Source: Streptomyces sp. Tue6028 (GTDB lineage Bacteria > Actinomycetota > Actinomycetes > Streptomycetales > Streptomycetaceae). Taken from it: a DNA stretch of 64,000 nucleotides. This document shows positions 43,183-51,967 of this stretch, piece after piece; within the stretch, counting starts at the first letter, position 1; every line of letters begins with the position of its first letter. Made by a program: the position numbers and the translations under genes. The stretch is taken from contig NZ_MLCE01000026.1 in assembly GCF_002300165.1 (NCBI RefSeq), forward strand, positions 186,001-250,000. The letters run 5' to 3'. Under the pieces are notes generated by a model, which searched no databases, was not told where the DNA came from, and worked only from the letters and a program-made list of their open reading frames with translations.

Positions 43183-43953
43183 GTGATGGTCTCGGACTCA
43201 CGTACCTGGAAGGAAGCGCGGCCACCAGAAAGCGCGTACAAGCCGCGCAGAGGTGCCAAGCCGACTGTGGAGCAGGACCGCGCCGCTGGCGGCCGTCATC
43301 GTCGCACCGTAGCAATTGGAGATGGCCGGTACGCGCGTGCGTCTGTCTCGCTGCGGTTGCCCAGGTGCAACCGCCGCATCCGTGCGTACTTGCGATGGTC
43401 CCAAGAAGGCAAGACCGAGGAGCGCTATATCGGAGAGGTGGACCAAGCTACGCGCGCCGCTAACCTCGCTCAGGCCTGGCAGCAAGCTGCGGCCTCTGGC
43501 CTCTTGGCCGAAGAGCCGTTGCCCCCCGATTCGAAGGCATCCTCCTGGGAGGTGCGCGCGGTGATGCGCGCTAACCGCAGCCGTGACACTAAGCCGGAAC
43601 TGGCGCTTCGTTCCCTGCTCCACCGGACTGGCCTGCGCTACCGAGTGGACATCCCACCGTTGGAGGGTGTCCGCCGGCGGGCAGACATTGTCTTCGTAAA
43701 GGATCGCATCGCCGTTTTCGTGGATGGTTGCTTCTGGCACGGCTGCCCTGAACACATGCGCTCTTCCAAGAAGAACGCGGCGGCGTGGACTGCGAAGCTC
43801 GAAGGTAACCGCGCACGTGACGCTGAGACGAACGAGTTGCTGCGGGCCGCTGGTTGGACTGTGATCCGGGTTTGGGAGCACGAGGACCCAGCCGAGGCAA
43901 GCCACCGGATCACAGATGCCGTCCAACAGGCGCGACGTGAAGAACGTGGTTAG
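43183..43953 (+). CDS. vsr: Vsr mismatch endonuclease with extra N-terminal domain
   Basis: A 256-residue very-short-patch-repair endonuclease, which nicks T:G mismatches produced by deamination of 5-methylcytosine. Residues about 125-256 are the Vsr core: 'MRANRSRDTKPELALRSLLH', 'LRYRVDIPPLEGVRRRADIVF', 'AVFVDGCFWHGCPEH' and 'GWTVIRVWEHEDP'. Residues 1-110 are extra and basic, including 'RAYLRWSQEGKTEERYIGEVDQATRAANLA', a beta-strand-rich unit that may bind DNA. It lies 5 bp after the methyltransferase gene, as expected for a repair partner. Confidence 0.93.
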   Translation: MMVSDSRTWKEARPPESAYKPRRGAKPTVEQDRAAGGRHRRTVAIGDGRYARASVSLRLPRCNRRIRAYLRWSQEGKTEERYIGEVDQATRAANLAQAWQQAAASGLLAEEPLPPDSKASSWEVRAVMRANRSRDTKPELALRSLLHRTGLRYRVDIPPLEGVRRRADIVFVKDRIAVFVDGCFWHGCPEHMRSSKKNAAAWTAKLEGNRARDAETNELLRAAGWTVIRVWEHEDPAEASHRITDAVQQARREERG

Positions 43954-44142
43954 CCGGAGGCGCCCGGCCGGCCCGGGGAACTGTGATTCTTGGGCCTGTT
44001 GACAGCGCCTGGTGATGTATGGGCCCCAAGGGCTGCCGCTGGCTCGGCAGTAACTAACGGGCTGGTGTTCGGCCAGCTGCCCGCCCTCAACTCACGTGGA
44101 GCCGGGTGCAGTTGCAGGTCAGGGCTGTGGTACAGTTATGGG

Positions 44143-44182
44143 GCTCGATCTCCTCGTGCCCCGAGCTGGACTCAAGGCGGGT
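44143..44182 (+). terminator. Probable terminator after the R-M/vsr operon
   Basis: GCTCG...CGAGC arms followed by GGCGGGTTTTTTGCG. The T-run is unusual in this GC-rich DNA and supports termination of rightward transcription. Confidence 0.5.
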
Positions 44183-44366
44183 TTTTTGCGTGGAGAAGTG
44201 TTAGAGCTCGAATCTTAATAAGTAAATATTTGTGAAATCGTAAGCCTGATTTCTTTTCGCGATGATGGTGCTTTAGTGCCGGAGTGATTAGGAATCGGGC
44301 TTTTCTTGTCTCGATGCAGAGAAGGTTAGAAGCGAGAGTGCTTGAAATGAAATGAGTGGAGGTACC

Positions 44367-44507
44367 GTGCGCGAATTGTTTTCGCAAGTTGGGCAGACGG
44401 TCCGGTTCGCAATTGCCGACGAGTCCCGGACCGCCCGCCTGAAGTCCCTGATTACGACGACGGCCATCATCGGAGTCACGGGCTACATCGTTCTGTTCGT
44501 CAGGTAG
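44367..44507 (+). CDS. 46-residue small protein with C-terminal TM helix
   Basis: A short gene: GTG 44367 with GGAGG four bases upstream. It reads RELFSQVGQTVRFAIADESR, then ARLKSLITTTAIIGVTG, and ends YIVLFVR. The last 20 residues form one transmembrane helix; the first 25 are amphipathic. Small membrane proteins of this type are common on Streptomyces integrative elements. Function unknown. Confidence 0.7.
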   Translation: MRELFSQVGQTVRFAIADESRTARLKSLITTTAIIGVTGYIVLFVR

Positions 44508-44916
44508 GCACGCCGACGCCAGAACCACCTAAGAGTACGGCTGGTTGCACCCAGTGATACACCCCGCCGTGCTCAGTAGCTTGTCACGACGCCCGCCCGA
44601 GACGTTTTCAGCGCGTCAGCTTGCTGCCGAACCCGAGAGGTCGGTGTAGCGGCTTTGGCCGGGAGCTGCTTTGGCGCGAGTGATCATGGCCCCTTACGCT
44701 GGCCCGCGGATCGGGCAGGCTTGTGAACCTGCCCGTTAGTGCTCGATGTGGGGCCGTGATCTTCGAGGCTCGCGCCAAAGTGGCTGGCTAAAGCCGTGGA
44801 GCCGACCGCCCCAGCGACGACGGGGTTTTCCCCTCTCAGGGCCGCACCCGCCATCCGGCTGGCCGCCCGGTGCGGGATCAGCGGGCCGTACGAAGCCCGC
44901 GCATCTGGCAGCGTCG

Positions 44917-44949
44917 GCCCGCATGCCACCGCCACCACGATCCGGCCTC
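44917..44949 (+). repeat. 33-bp inverted repeat, left copy
   Basis: Perfect reverse complement of 45233-45265, separated by 283 bp. Begins GCCCGCATGCCACCG. Confidence 0.9.
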
Positions 44950-45232
44950 TTTTGGTGACACAAAGCGTCTTTGACCTGCACCGTTGGGGATCACATCCGC
45001 CCCCGTGCCCGTGTTGGAATGTGGCCGCTGCGTGTGGCGACGGACGGGCGGCGACGTGCGGCCGGTGGCGAAGACATGGAGGCGGCGCGGCGGCGACCGG
45101 CCGGCGCCGCCGCGCTTGTGTGGCCCTTGGTTGATCCGACCTACTGGTGTAGGCAACCGGGTGGAAAGGGGTGCGGCGTGGCCCCGGAAGCGGGGCGTTG
45201 AAGTCCGACCGCTGTTGCGTCTTTCCCCTCCC

Positions 45233-45265
45233 GAGGCCGGATCGTGGTGGCGGTGGCATGCGGGC
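45233..45265 (-). repeat. 33-bp inverted repeat, right copy
   Basis: Reverse complement of 44917-44949 without mismatch. See the enclosing region entry for possible roles. Confidence 0.9.
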
Positions 45266-45547
45266 TGTACGCGGCCGTTGATGCGTTCGGGCGGAGTGTG
45301 CGGCGGTCGGGTTGGCGATGATCGCTGGGCGCCGTTCACCGCCCGGCGAGCGAGCGCAGCGAGCCTTGATGATGTAGGGAAAGTTTGACCGCATGGCTCT
45401 ACATGGCGTGTGTCTTGTCTCGGTTGATGCTTGACGCAGTGGCTTCAGTTGATGCTTGACACCGCTTGCCTCGGCTTGGCTACGTGCGTCTCACAGGCCT
45501 GTGCGCGGTGCCATCAATATCGACGGTGGTCATGCGAGCATCGGGGC

Positions 45548-45901
45548 ATGCTCACAGGTGCACACGTGATCCTCTACTCCCAGGATGCTGAGGCCGACCG
45601 GGCCTTTATTAAGGACGTCCTCGGCTTCGCCCATGTTGACGCGGGCCATGGCTGGCTGATCTTCAAGCTGCCGCCCGCCGAGGTCGCCGTGCACCCTACC
45701 AACGGCGCGCCGAAGCACGAGTTCTACCTGATGTGTGACGACCTGGACGCCGTATGCGCTCAGCTTGCAGAGCGCGGCGCGGAGCTCACCGGCGAGGTGA
45801 CCGAGGAGCGGTGGGGACGCCTCACCGCCGTACGCCTCCCCAGCGGCAGTGAACTGCCCCTCTACCAGCCGCTGCACCCCGTCGCGCACAGCCTCGACTG
45901 A
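45548..45901 (+). CDS. VOC (glyoxalase/bleomycin-resistance fold) protein
   Basis: A 117-residue single-domain vicinal oxygen chelate protein: 'GAHVILYSQDAEADRAFIKDVLG', 'WLIFKLPPAEVAVHP', 'HEFYLMCDDLDAVCAQLAERGAE', 'GRLTAVRLPSGSELPLYQP'. Such proteins are glyoxalases, dioxygenases or drug-binding resistance proteins; which applies here cannot be told. ATG 45548 lies 39 codons into a longer frame and is where the fold begins. It stands alone as AICE cargo. Confidence 0.85.
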   Translation: MLTGAHVILYSQDAEADRAFIKDVLGFAHVDAGHGWLIFKLPPAEVAVHPTNGAPKHEFYLMCDDLDAVCAQLAERGAELTGEVTEERWGRLTAVRLPSGSELPLYQPLHPVAHSLD

Positions 45902-46868
45902 ACCTCCGCCACCACCTCGTCACCGCGGGGACTTCGCTGGCCTCTCAGTGTTGAGCCACGTGGACATCTCGCGCGCTCTGGGCCAGTCCGCTTCCACCAC
46001 AGCCCGTCACGGCACGTTTACTGGCCATCGCTCGACCTGTCGCAGTGCCAGAACCGGTTTTGATCGACTGAGGTTCGCCACTGAGCGTGATGTCGGCGGA
46101 CCGTGCAGCTGAGTCCACGTCCGGGGGACTTTCGGCGTCCGTCATCAGACCCGGCGGTTAGCGGATTTCGAGCGTCAGCCTGGCCACTACCTACGACTGC
46201 GTGCGCACCTCGTTCGTGTGGCTGACGAGAGCCTGGCCCTCATAGCCCCGCAGTCACCGGGTGCGGCGGACACGCTGCTGGAGGCGGGCGAGGAGCCGAC
46301 CGACCCCTTCCTGCGCCGCAAGGCGGGCCCGGCTTCCATCCTGATCAGGACTGAGCGGTGGTGGCTCGGTGGTGAGGGGCTCTGCCCTGCGCTGGGGGTG
46401 ACTTCCTGGGGAGGGCGACTCGGGGTCAACGGGTCGCAAAAGGAGCGGAAGCCATTTATTTCGTGACGTCAGTCACAGTGCTCTACGAATCAACCGGTGC
46501 ACTTAGTAGATGAGGCATGGCGTACATCTGAGTATTTGTCCGTCTTGACCTGGATGTGGATCCTGCGGTGTGTGTGGGGAATTCCGCCCAGCCTGCCCGC
46601 ATGCACACTGCCGTGCGCTGTAAGGCTTCTGACGCTGCGACAGCTTTTCCTCCTGTCGCTGTGTGGGGATCGGAGGCCCACGCGCGGTCTTGGCGCGGTC
46701 CTGAGATCTACGGAGCGACGTAGTAGTGGGACCCATTGCGTGCTCTGTCGGGCGGTTCTAAGAATGTCGACCCACAGGACGTCGCTGCAGTTCGGAACCG
46801 GTGTTCACGCCGAGTCGACCGCGCGCTGTGGCGCTCGGCGTCACCGAGTGAGTAGGAGCACCCCCCAC
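45902..46868. other. Region upstream of the snapalysin-like gene
   Basis: About 970 bp without a supported gene. The frame of the protease is open back to 46497, but that part lacks a ribosome site and a signal peptide, so it is taken as non-coding. A few short frames (46218-46466) show no recognisable features. Confidence 0.45.
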
Positions 46869-47768
46869 GTGATTTCGTCCCGAATATCTCCGAGATTCCT
46901 CGCCCTCGCTCTTGGCCTGGGTCTGGCCTCCAGCACGCTGGCCGTGGCTGTGCCGGCGAGCGCCCAGCCGGCCGCCACCCCCTCCGATTCCGCCGATACC
47001 TCCGTGGCGGGGTACGACGGGTCGGCTGGGGAGGCCGCGAACAACAAGGCATTCTTCGAGGCTGTGCTCAAGTCGGTCGCCGAGAAGAGTGCTGCTCAGC
47101 CCAGCGGGCAGGCGGTGACCCTCCACTACGACGCCTCCAAGGCACCGAGCTTCCGTTCGCAGATATCGAGCGCGGCCGAGATCTGGAACAGCTCCGAGTC
47201 CAACGTGAAGCTCGCGGAGGCTTCGAGCGGTTCGAGCAGCGCCGACTTCTCCTACACCGAGGGCAACGACCCCCGCGGGTCCCACGCCTCCACTGACGGC
47301 CACGGAGGCGGCCAGATCTTCCTCGACTACACCCAGATCCAGCAGTACGACTCGATTCGCGTTGTCACCCACGAGACCGGGCACGTCTTGGGCCTGCCGG
47401 ACGACTACAGCGGGCCGTGTAGTGAGCTGATGTCGGGCGGCGGCCCTGGCCCGTCCTGCACCAACCGCAACCCGAACGCCACCGAGCGTGCGCGTGTCGA
47501 CGAGCTGTGGGCCGGCGGAGGCGCGCAGGCTTCGGGTACGGGGAACCAGTCCGGTGGCGGCCCGAGTGCTGCACCGTCGGCACCGTCCGTGGCTCCGGGT
47601 ACGGGGAATCCGTCCACTGGCGGCCCGAGTGCTGCACCGTCGGCACCGTCCGTGGCCCCGGGCGCAGGGAATCCGTCCGCTGGCGGCCCGAGCACTGCAT
47701 GGCCGGGACGGCCCGTGTGGCCGGGTCACGGTCCGTGGCGTTCGCACCACCGCACGCTCTGGAATTGA
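46869..47768 (+). CDS. Snapalysin-like secreted zinc protease (M7)
   Basis: A 299-residue exported metalloprotease. GTG 46869 follows GTAGGAGC and gives a signal peptide ('FLALALGLGLASSTLAVAVPASAQ' in outline). After a propeptide (about 35-70) the snapalysin domain carries 'VVTHETGHVLGLPDDYSGPCSELMSGG', with HExxHxxGxxD zinc ligands and the Cys pair. Residues about 220-299 are extra: a Gly/Ser/Pro/Ala tail with 63-bp repeats and a Trp-Pro-rich end ('WPGRPVWPGHGPWRSHHR'). Ordinary snapalysins stop before this. The LysR activator often found next to snapalysin genes is absent. Confidence 0.9.
   Translation: MISSRISPRFLALALGLGLASSTLAVAVPASAQPAATPSDSADTSVAGYDGSAGEAANNKAFFEAVLKSVAEKSAAQPSGQAVTLHYDASKAPSFRSQISSAAEIWNSSESNVKLAEASSGSSSADFSYTEGNDPRGSHASTDGHGGGQIFLDYTQIQQYDSIRVVTHETGHVLGLPDDYSGPCSELMSGGGPGPSCTNRNPNATERARVDELWAGGGAQASGTGNQSGGGPSAAPSAPSVAPGTGNPSTGGPSAAPSAPSVAPGAGNPSAGGPSTAWPGRPVWPGHGPWRSHHRTLWN
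47535..47697 (+). repeat. 63-bp tandem repeat in protease tail
   Basis: Two full copies and a partial third of a 63-base unit encoding GTGNPSxGGPSAAPSAPSVAP, a flexible linker. Confidence 0.85.
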
Positions 47769-48037
47769 TCGCGTTCCAGCGGGAAGCGGCTCGCTGTCGA
47801 GGATGGCTGCAGCCGCATGCTCACGACGGTCGTCTGAGCACTCTCGCAGGATGGTCGACAGACGCTAGTGCGTTGTACGGCTGTCCTGGGGGACGGTGAA
47901 GCCAACCGCCTGCTGGTTGGTGACCTTGAACGTGCTCAACAGGGCCGGGTTGGTAGCCAACACTGCCAGCCCGGCCACGATCAGCAGAAGTCGGCTCTGG
48001 GACCGGAACGTCAAGCATCAGATGGAATCCGGCGGTT
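47769..48037. other. 269-bp convergent intergenic region
   Basis: Between the protease and the XRE regulator. A weak dyad CGTCAAG...CTTGACG (48009-48047) overlaps the XRE stop codon. Nothing else noted. Confidence 0.4.
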
Positions 48038-49270
48038 CTACTTGACGTGGCTGAGTGTGTTCAGGTGCTCCAAGTAACCCTGTCCTGAGTTCTCATCGGA
48101 GAAGTCACGGTTGACCAGTGCGGCGAGTTCGCGGCTGACCAAGAGGAGCGAGGGCAGAGAACGCCGATCTCCCTTAAGGGCCCACTCGCCATAGTCCACT
48201 GCCTGTTCAAGATCCCCGCGCCGGGCCGCGACGACTCCGAGTGTGACCCTGGCTTCGGCCATCCGCATGGGCGACTTCTCAGTGCCATCGAAGTCGGTCC
48301 CGACTCGGATTACTTCGTTGGCCAGGGTCTCCGCGAGGGCGTTCTCCCCAAGCAGGCGGTAGCAATCCATCGCGTAGAAGTCGAACTTGGCTGGGTCTAC
48401 CACGAAGTGGTGATCAAGGTTCTCGGGGTAGGGCATCCCTTCCAGCAACTTACGTCCGCGATCGAGGGCTACCTCTGTCTTCCTCCGATCCCCGAGCCGC
48501 GCCCATCCTTTCGCCTCATGGGCCGCGAGTTGGACGGCGACACCGTGGTGAGTGGCGACCTCGGTACCGGCTTGGGAGGCGGCGAGGATGCCGTGATAGT
48601 CGCCGGTGGTGAGCGCGAACCATGCCCGCATCTCGTGGGCCCATCCAGCAACTTCGGAGTTTTCAGCCTCGTTGGCCAGCGACAGTACGGCGCGCCTGGT
48701 GCTCTCCGCCGCCGCGCGGTCGCCCATGTCGTACTCGACGCATCCGACGAGCAGAGCGAGCCACGCCGAGATTGTCAGCACCTCGCGGTGCTGGGCCAGC
48801 GTTAGCCGCTGGGACTGGAGACCGGCTACGCGCCTGAGCCATTCACGCCCTTCCAAGGCGAGTTGATCACTCGGGAGGTACGGGTATTCAGAGCAGAGGC
48901 GATCGGCCGTGATCCGTAGGGCATCCAGGGTCGCATTGTCGACGTCGGATGCCTGCAAGCGGCTGAGGATGTCGAGCGTCTCCATGCCGCTCGCCGTGGT
49001 GATCTCGGCGTTGCCGTCCCGGCGCCCCTCAACAGGGAAGATCGCGTGAGTCACTGTGCCGAAGGTGGACGCGATGATCGGTTGATAGAAGTCACTGGGG
49101 GTGACCTCGCCGGACTCCCACCGCTTCCATTGCCGGATCATGCTCGAACCCTCGGGCAGGCGCTTCGGAGAGTGCGCGCGAAGCGCTGCCACGGCTTCGG
49201 CCTGTGACCACTGCCGCGCTTGCCGCTCGGCTGCAATCCGCCGGGCCCATGCCGGCCGTTCGTCGCTCAT
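48038..49270 (-). CDS. XRE-family regulator with TPR-like C-terminus
   Basis: A 410-residue regulator. Residues about 8-70 are an XRE-type HTH ('RRIAAERQARQWSQAEAVAAL', 'MIRQWKRWESGEVTPSDFY'). The remaining 330 residues are helical repeats (TPR-like: 'WLALLVGCVEYDMGDRAAAESTRRAV', 'ARVTLGVVAARRGDLEQAVDYGEWAL'). This architecture is common next to the GntR gene in Streptomyces AICEs and probably senses a peptide or metabolite to control transfer. The start at 49270 has GGGAGGG upstream. Confidence 0.88.
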   Translation of the reverse strand: MSDERPAWARRIAAERQARQWSQAEAVAALRAHSPKRLPEGSSMIRQWKRWESGEVTPSDFYQPIIASTFGTVTHAIFPVEGRRDGNAEITTASGMETLDILSRLQASDVDNATLDALRITADRLCSEYPYLPSDQLALEGREWLRRVAGLQSQRLTLAQHREVLTISAWLALLVGCVEYDMGDRAAAESTRRAVLSLANEAENSEVAGWAHEMRAWFALTTGDYHGILAASQAGTEVATHHGVAVQLAAHEAKGWARLGDRRKTEVALDRGRKLLEGMPYPENLDHHFVVDPAKFDFYAMDCYRLLGENALAETLANEVIRVGTDFDGTEKSPMRMAEARVTLGVVAARRGDLEQAVDYGEWALKGDRRSLPSLLLVSRELAALVNRDFSDENSGQGYLEHLNTLSHVK

Positions 49271-49424
49271 GTGGTGCCCTCCCATCGAGTGCCTGGTTCG
49301 AGTCTGGCATCTCAGAAGCCGGTGACACGGGCGGTGACAGGGGGCTGACACCGGGGCTGTCCCCTGGTGACACCACCGCTGTCACTGGTTGGGGGATCAC
49401 TCTGTGCGCATGGTGGGTCACGTG

Positions 49425-49787
49425 TCAGGCGCTGCCCGTGTGATCGCTTCGCTTCTCCAACTCGGCTACACGAGCGGCAAGTTGTCGGATCTCGGAGTGG
49501 ATTGCGTTGATCTCTTCTCGGTCGATCGGGCCGGTTGGCACCTCGACATCGTCACCGTCCGTCGATGACTGCACGAAGTACCCCCGCGTCGGCACGGACA
49601 CGATCAGTTCTTCGTCGATGAGGATCTGGAGCGCGTTGCCCACGGTCACGGTCGTGACTCCGAACCTGTCGGCCAGCTCGCGCAAAGACGCGAGCCGGTG
49701 CCCGTCTGGAAGCTCGGCGATCTCTGGACGCAACGTGTCCGCGATCTGCACCTTTTTGGGCCTTGGGTCATGGGCGGCAACGGTCAT
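49425..49787 (-). CDS. GntR-family regulator (KorSA-like position)
   Basis: A 120-residue GntR protein. The winged helix ('QIADTLRPEIAELPDGHRLASLRELADRFGVTTVTVGNALQILIDEELIVSVPTRGYFV') covers residues 13-75; a coiled coil ('INAIHSEIRQLAARVAELEKR') follows. pSAM2 KorSA, in the same position, represses the transfer activator and itself. It is divergent from the transfer operon and most likely binds the 178-bp gap between them. Confidence 0.88.
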   Translation of the reverse strand: MTVAAHDPRPKKVQIADTLRPEIAELPDGHRLASLRELADRFGVTTVTVGNALQILIDEELIVSVPTRGYFVQSSTDGDDVEVPTGPIDREEINAIHSEIRQLAARVAELEKRSDHTGSA

Positions 49788-49965
49788 GACCTGAGCGTAT
49801 CGACCCCACTCGAAGTAGTGCACCCTATGGCGCCCTACCTCTTGTGATCTAGTCTGCTATAGAGCAAGCTATGTCATGTGGCTGAGGCCGCGAACCTCGG
49901 AGGGCGACGCCACTACCGCCAAGCAGAACGCCGCCCTCCTTCGCCCCTTGAAGGGAAGTTCAATC
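49788..49965. promoter_or_regulatory. Divergent promoter region, GntR/transfer operon
   Basis: Contains an AT-rich patch around 49850-49880 ('gctatagagcaagctat') with the loose dyad TAGAGC-AA-GCTAT, a plausible -10 region and GntR operator. Assignment is by position. Confidence 0.4.
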
Positions 49966-50322
49966 ATGCGTCAGATCCCCGTCGACACGAACGGTGCAAC
50001 CTTGATGGTTGCCCAGCCCCCGCAGACGAAGATGCGCGACAAGCGCAACGGCGTGATCGCCACCGACCTCGACACCGGCCACACGCTCGTGACGGTCGAC
50101 GTGCTGTTCGTGATGAACGGCAACGCCGAGGTCGTCACCATCACGGTCGCCGAGCCGGACATCTCCGGTGAGCTGGCCATGGGCACCCCGGTCGCGCTGA
50201 CCGGCCTGGTCGCCCGTCCCTGGGAGAACGAGTTCAACGGCCAGAAGAAGCACGGAATCAGCTTCCGCGCGGTCGCCGTCACCTCGCTCGCCGCCGGCGC
50301 GTCGAAGCCCAAGGCGGCCTGA
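49966..50322 (+). CDS. Conserved AICE protein upstream of TraB
   Basis: A 118-residue protein with 'MRQIPVDTNGATLMVAQPP', 'NGVIATDLDTGHTLVTVDVLFVMNG', 'PVALTGLVARPWENEFNGQKKHGISFRAVAV'. The pattern is found in the first gene of the transfer operon of many AICEs. The strand pattern with a 'RPWENEFNGQKKHGISFRA' end resembles an OB-fold single-strand-binding-like protein, which would fit a DNA-transfer role, but this is inference. ATG 49966 follows AAGGGAAG and ends 2 bp before traB. Confidence 0.8.
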   Translation: MRQIPVDTNGATLMVAQPPQTKMRDKRNGVIATDLDTGHTLVTVDVLFVMNGNAEVVTITVAEPDISGELAMGTPVALTGLVARPWENEFNGQKKHGISFRAVAVTSLAAGASKPKAA

Positions 50323-50324
50323 TC

Positions 50325-51671
50325 ATGGGCCGGTTAGTGCTCGCCGCTCTCGCGGCTCTGGTCGTGCTGGCGCTGCTGCTGAAGTGGCGCCGCCCCGCCT
50401 GGTACTGGCTGACCTTCGGCGTCCTGCTCGCCGTGCTGCGGGTGCGGCTGCGGTACGCGTCCGTGATGGAGGCCTGCCACCTCACCGTTCCGCCGCCGCG
50501 CTGGCGCCTCGCGCTGGCCCGCATGCTCAAGCGGGAGATCCCGCGTCAACAGGTGCCCCGGCTGCTGTGGCTGAGGCCCACCCGGACCGGCATCCGGCTG
50601 CGGATCCGGATGCGTCCCGGTCAGGACGCCTTCGAGTTCTCTGCCGCCGCCGACCGGCTGCGCCACTCCTTCGCCGTACATCAGGTCACCTCCCGCGAGA
50701 TCAAGCCCGGTGTCGTTGAGATCGCGATGACCGGCTACGACGTCCTCAAGCGGGTGCAGATGCCTGCCAAGACCGAAAGCGGACCGTTGAAGATCCCGGT
50801 CGCGCTAGCCGAGGACGGCGTGGTGCACTACCGCGACTACCAGGAGACCCCGCACTCGGTCACCCTCGGTGCCACCAAGTCCGGCAAGTCCGTCTACCAA
50901 CGTCAGGTGGTCAAGGAACTCGCTCCGCAGCGCGTCGCCCTGGTCGGTATCGACTGCAAGAACGGAGTCGAACTCGGCCCGCTCGCCCGCCGTTTCTCCG
51001 CGCTGGCCGACAACCCCGAGGACGCCGCCGATCTCCTCGAAGCGCTCGTGGCCCGGATGGACGGCATCTACGACCTGATCCGCCGGGAACAGCGGCTCAG
51101 CGCCGACATCCCCAACGCGGAGATCACCGCCGACATCTGGGGCCTGCCCGAGAAACTGCGGCCGGTGCCCGTCGTGGTCACGATCGACGAGATCGCCGAA
51201 CTCGCTCTCACCTCCTCCAGGGCGGACGAGAAGCGCCGGGACCGATGCATCACCGCCCTGGTCCGCCTGGCGCAGCTCGGCCGTGCCGCCGGGATGTTCC
51301 TCGACATCTATGGGCAGCGCTTCGGCTCCGAACTTGGCAACGGCATCACTATGCTGCGCGCCCAGCTGACCGGCCGGACCGTGCACCGCGTCAACGACGA
51401 GTCGTCCGCGAAGATGGCGTTCGGTGACATCTCTGCGCACGCCGTGTTCGCCGCCACTCAGATTCCCAATACGCGGCGAGGGATGGCCGTGGTCGGCTAC
51501 TCCTCCGGCGAATGGGTCCGCATTCGCACCCCGCACACCTCGATGCGCCAGGCCGTGACCGCCTGCAACCGGCACGCCCACCTCACCCCGGACCTGCCGG
51601 AACTGGCCCGCTTCAAGCCGCTGGTCGATCTCGCGCCTGTAGAGGCGGCTTCGGTGGCCAAAGCCGCCTGA
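50325..51671 (+). CDS. traSA: TraB/FtsK-type conjugative DNA translocase
   Basis: A 448-residue septal DNA translocator that moves double-stranded DNA between mycelia, the single protein needed for Streptomyces conjugation. N-terminal membrane helices (about 3-45) are followed by an FtsK-like motor with Walker A 'GATKSGKSVYQ' (about 182-192), Walker B 'VPVVVTIDEIAEL', and 'GRAAGMFLDIYGQRFGSE'. The C-terminal region ('LPELARFKPLVDLAPVEA') would bind the clt repeats. No clt-type tandem 8-mer was spotted. Confidence 0.94.
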   Translation: MGRLVLAALAALVVLALLLKWRRPAWYWLTFGVLLAVLRVRLRYASVMEACHLTVPPPRWRLALARMLKREIPRQQVPRLLWLRPTRTGIRLRIRMRPGQDAFEFSAAADRLRHSFAVHQVTSREIKPGVVEIAMTGYDVLKRVQMPAKTESGPLKIPVALAEDGVVHYRDYQETPHSVTLGATKSGKSVYQRQVVKELAPQRVALVGIDCKNGVELGPLARRFSALADNPEDAADLLEALVARMDGIYDLIRREQRLSADIPNAEITADIWGLPEKLRPVPVVVTIDEIAELALTSSRADEKRRDRCITALVRLAQLGRAAGMFLDIYGQRFGSELGNGITMLRAQLTGRTVHRVNDESSAKMAFGDISAHAVFAATQIPNTRRGMAVVGYSSGEWVRIRTPHTSMRQAVTACNRHAHLTPDLPELARFKPLVDLAPVEAASVAKAA

Positions 51672-51763
51672 CCCATCCAGCTTGACCGGCCGGCGCGACC
51701 GCCTCGCGCCAAGTCCCTACCCGCTCCATGCCCAAAACCGTCGATCCGACAGGAGAGACCGCC

Positions 51764-51967
51764 ATGTGCGAGCACATCGAGGACTTCCACCGCACGGTGC
51801 TGATGCTCGGCTCGCTGGCCGTGTACGCCGATCAGCCCGACGCCGACCATTCGTTCATCGAGGCGATCGGCCCGTCCCTGGCCTCGTCGCTGCCCGAGCC
51901 GCCGCCCGGCATGTTCCCGCCCGGCTACGACCCCACCGACGGCCCCGACTACCCCGGCCAGGGGTGA
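51764..51967 (+). CDS. Small conserved AICE protein
   Basis: A 67-residue acidic protein ('CEHIEDFHRTVLMLGSLAVYAD', 'PPPGMFPPGYDPTDGPDYPGQG'). ATG 51764 follows AGGAGAG. Members of this family sit after traB in many AICEs. Function unknown. Confidence 0.78.
   Translation: MCEHIEDFHRTVLMLGSLAVYADQPDADHSFIEAIGPSLASSLPEPPPGMFPPGYDPTDGPDYPGQG

Larger units (their letters stand above)
44508..45547. other. 1-kb non-coding region with long inverted repeat
   Basis: No supported gene. A perfect 33-base inverted repeat (44917-44949 against 45233-45265; begins GCCCGCATGCCACC) encloses 283 bp that contain a further GC-rich dyad near 45,085-45,115 (GGCGGCG...CGCCGCC). A 'gcgagcgagcgcagcgagc' motif lies at about 45,348. 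The layout suggests an origin, transfer locus or a structured RNA. Frames such as 44971-45201 have no ribosome site. Confidence 0.6.

Noticed and set aside
44971..45201. 76-codon frame inside the inverted-repeat region
   Set aside because: No ribosome site, and the sequence is mainly part of a structured GC-rich region.
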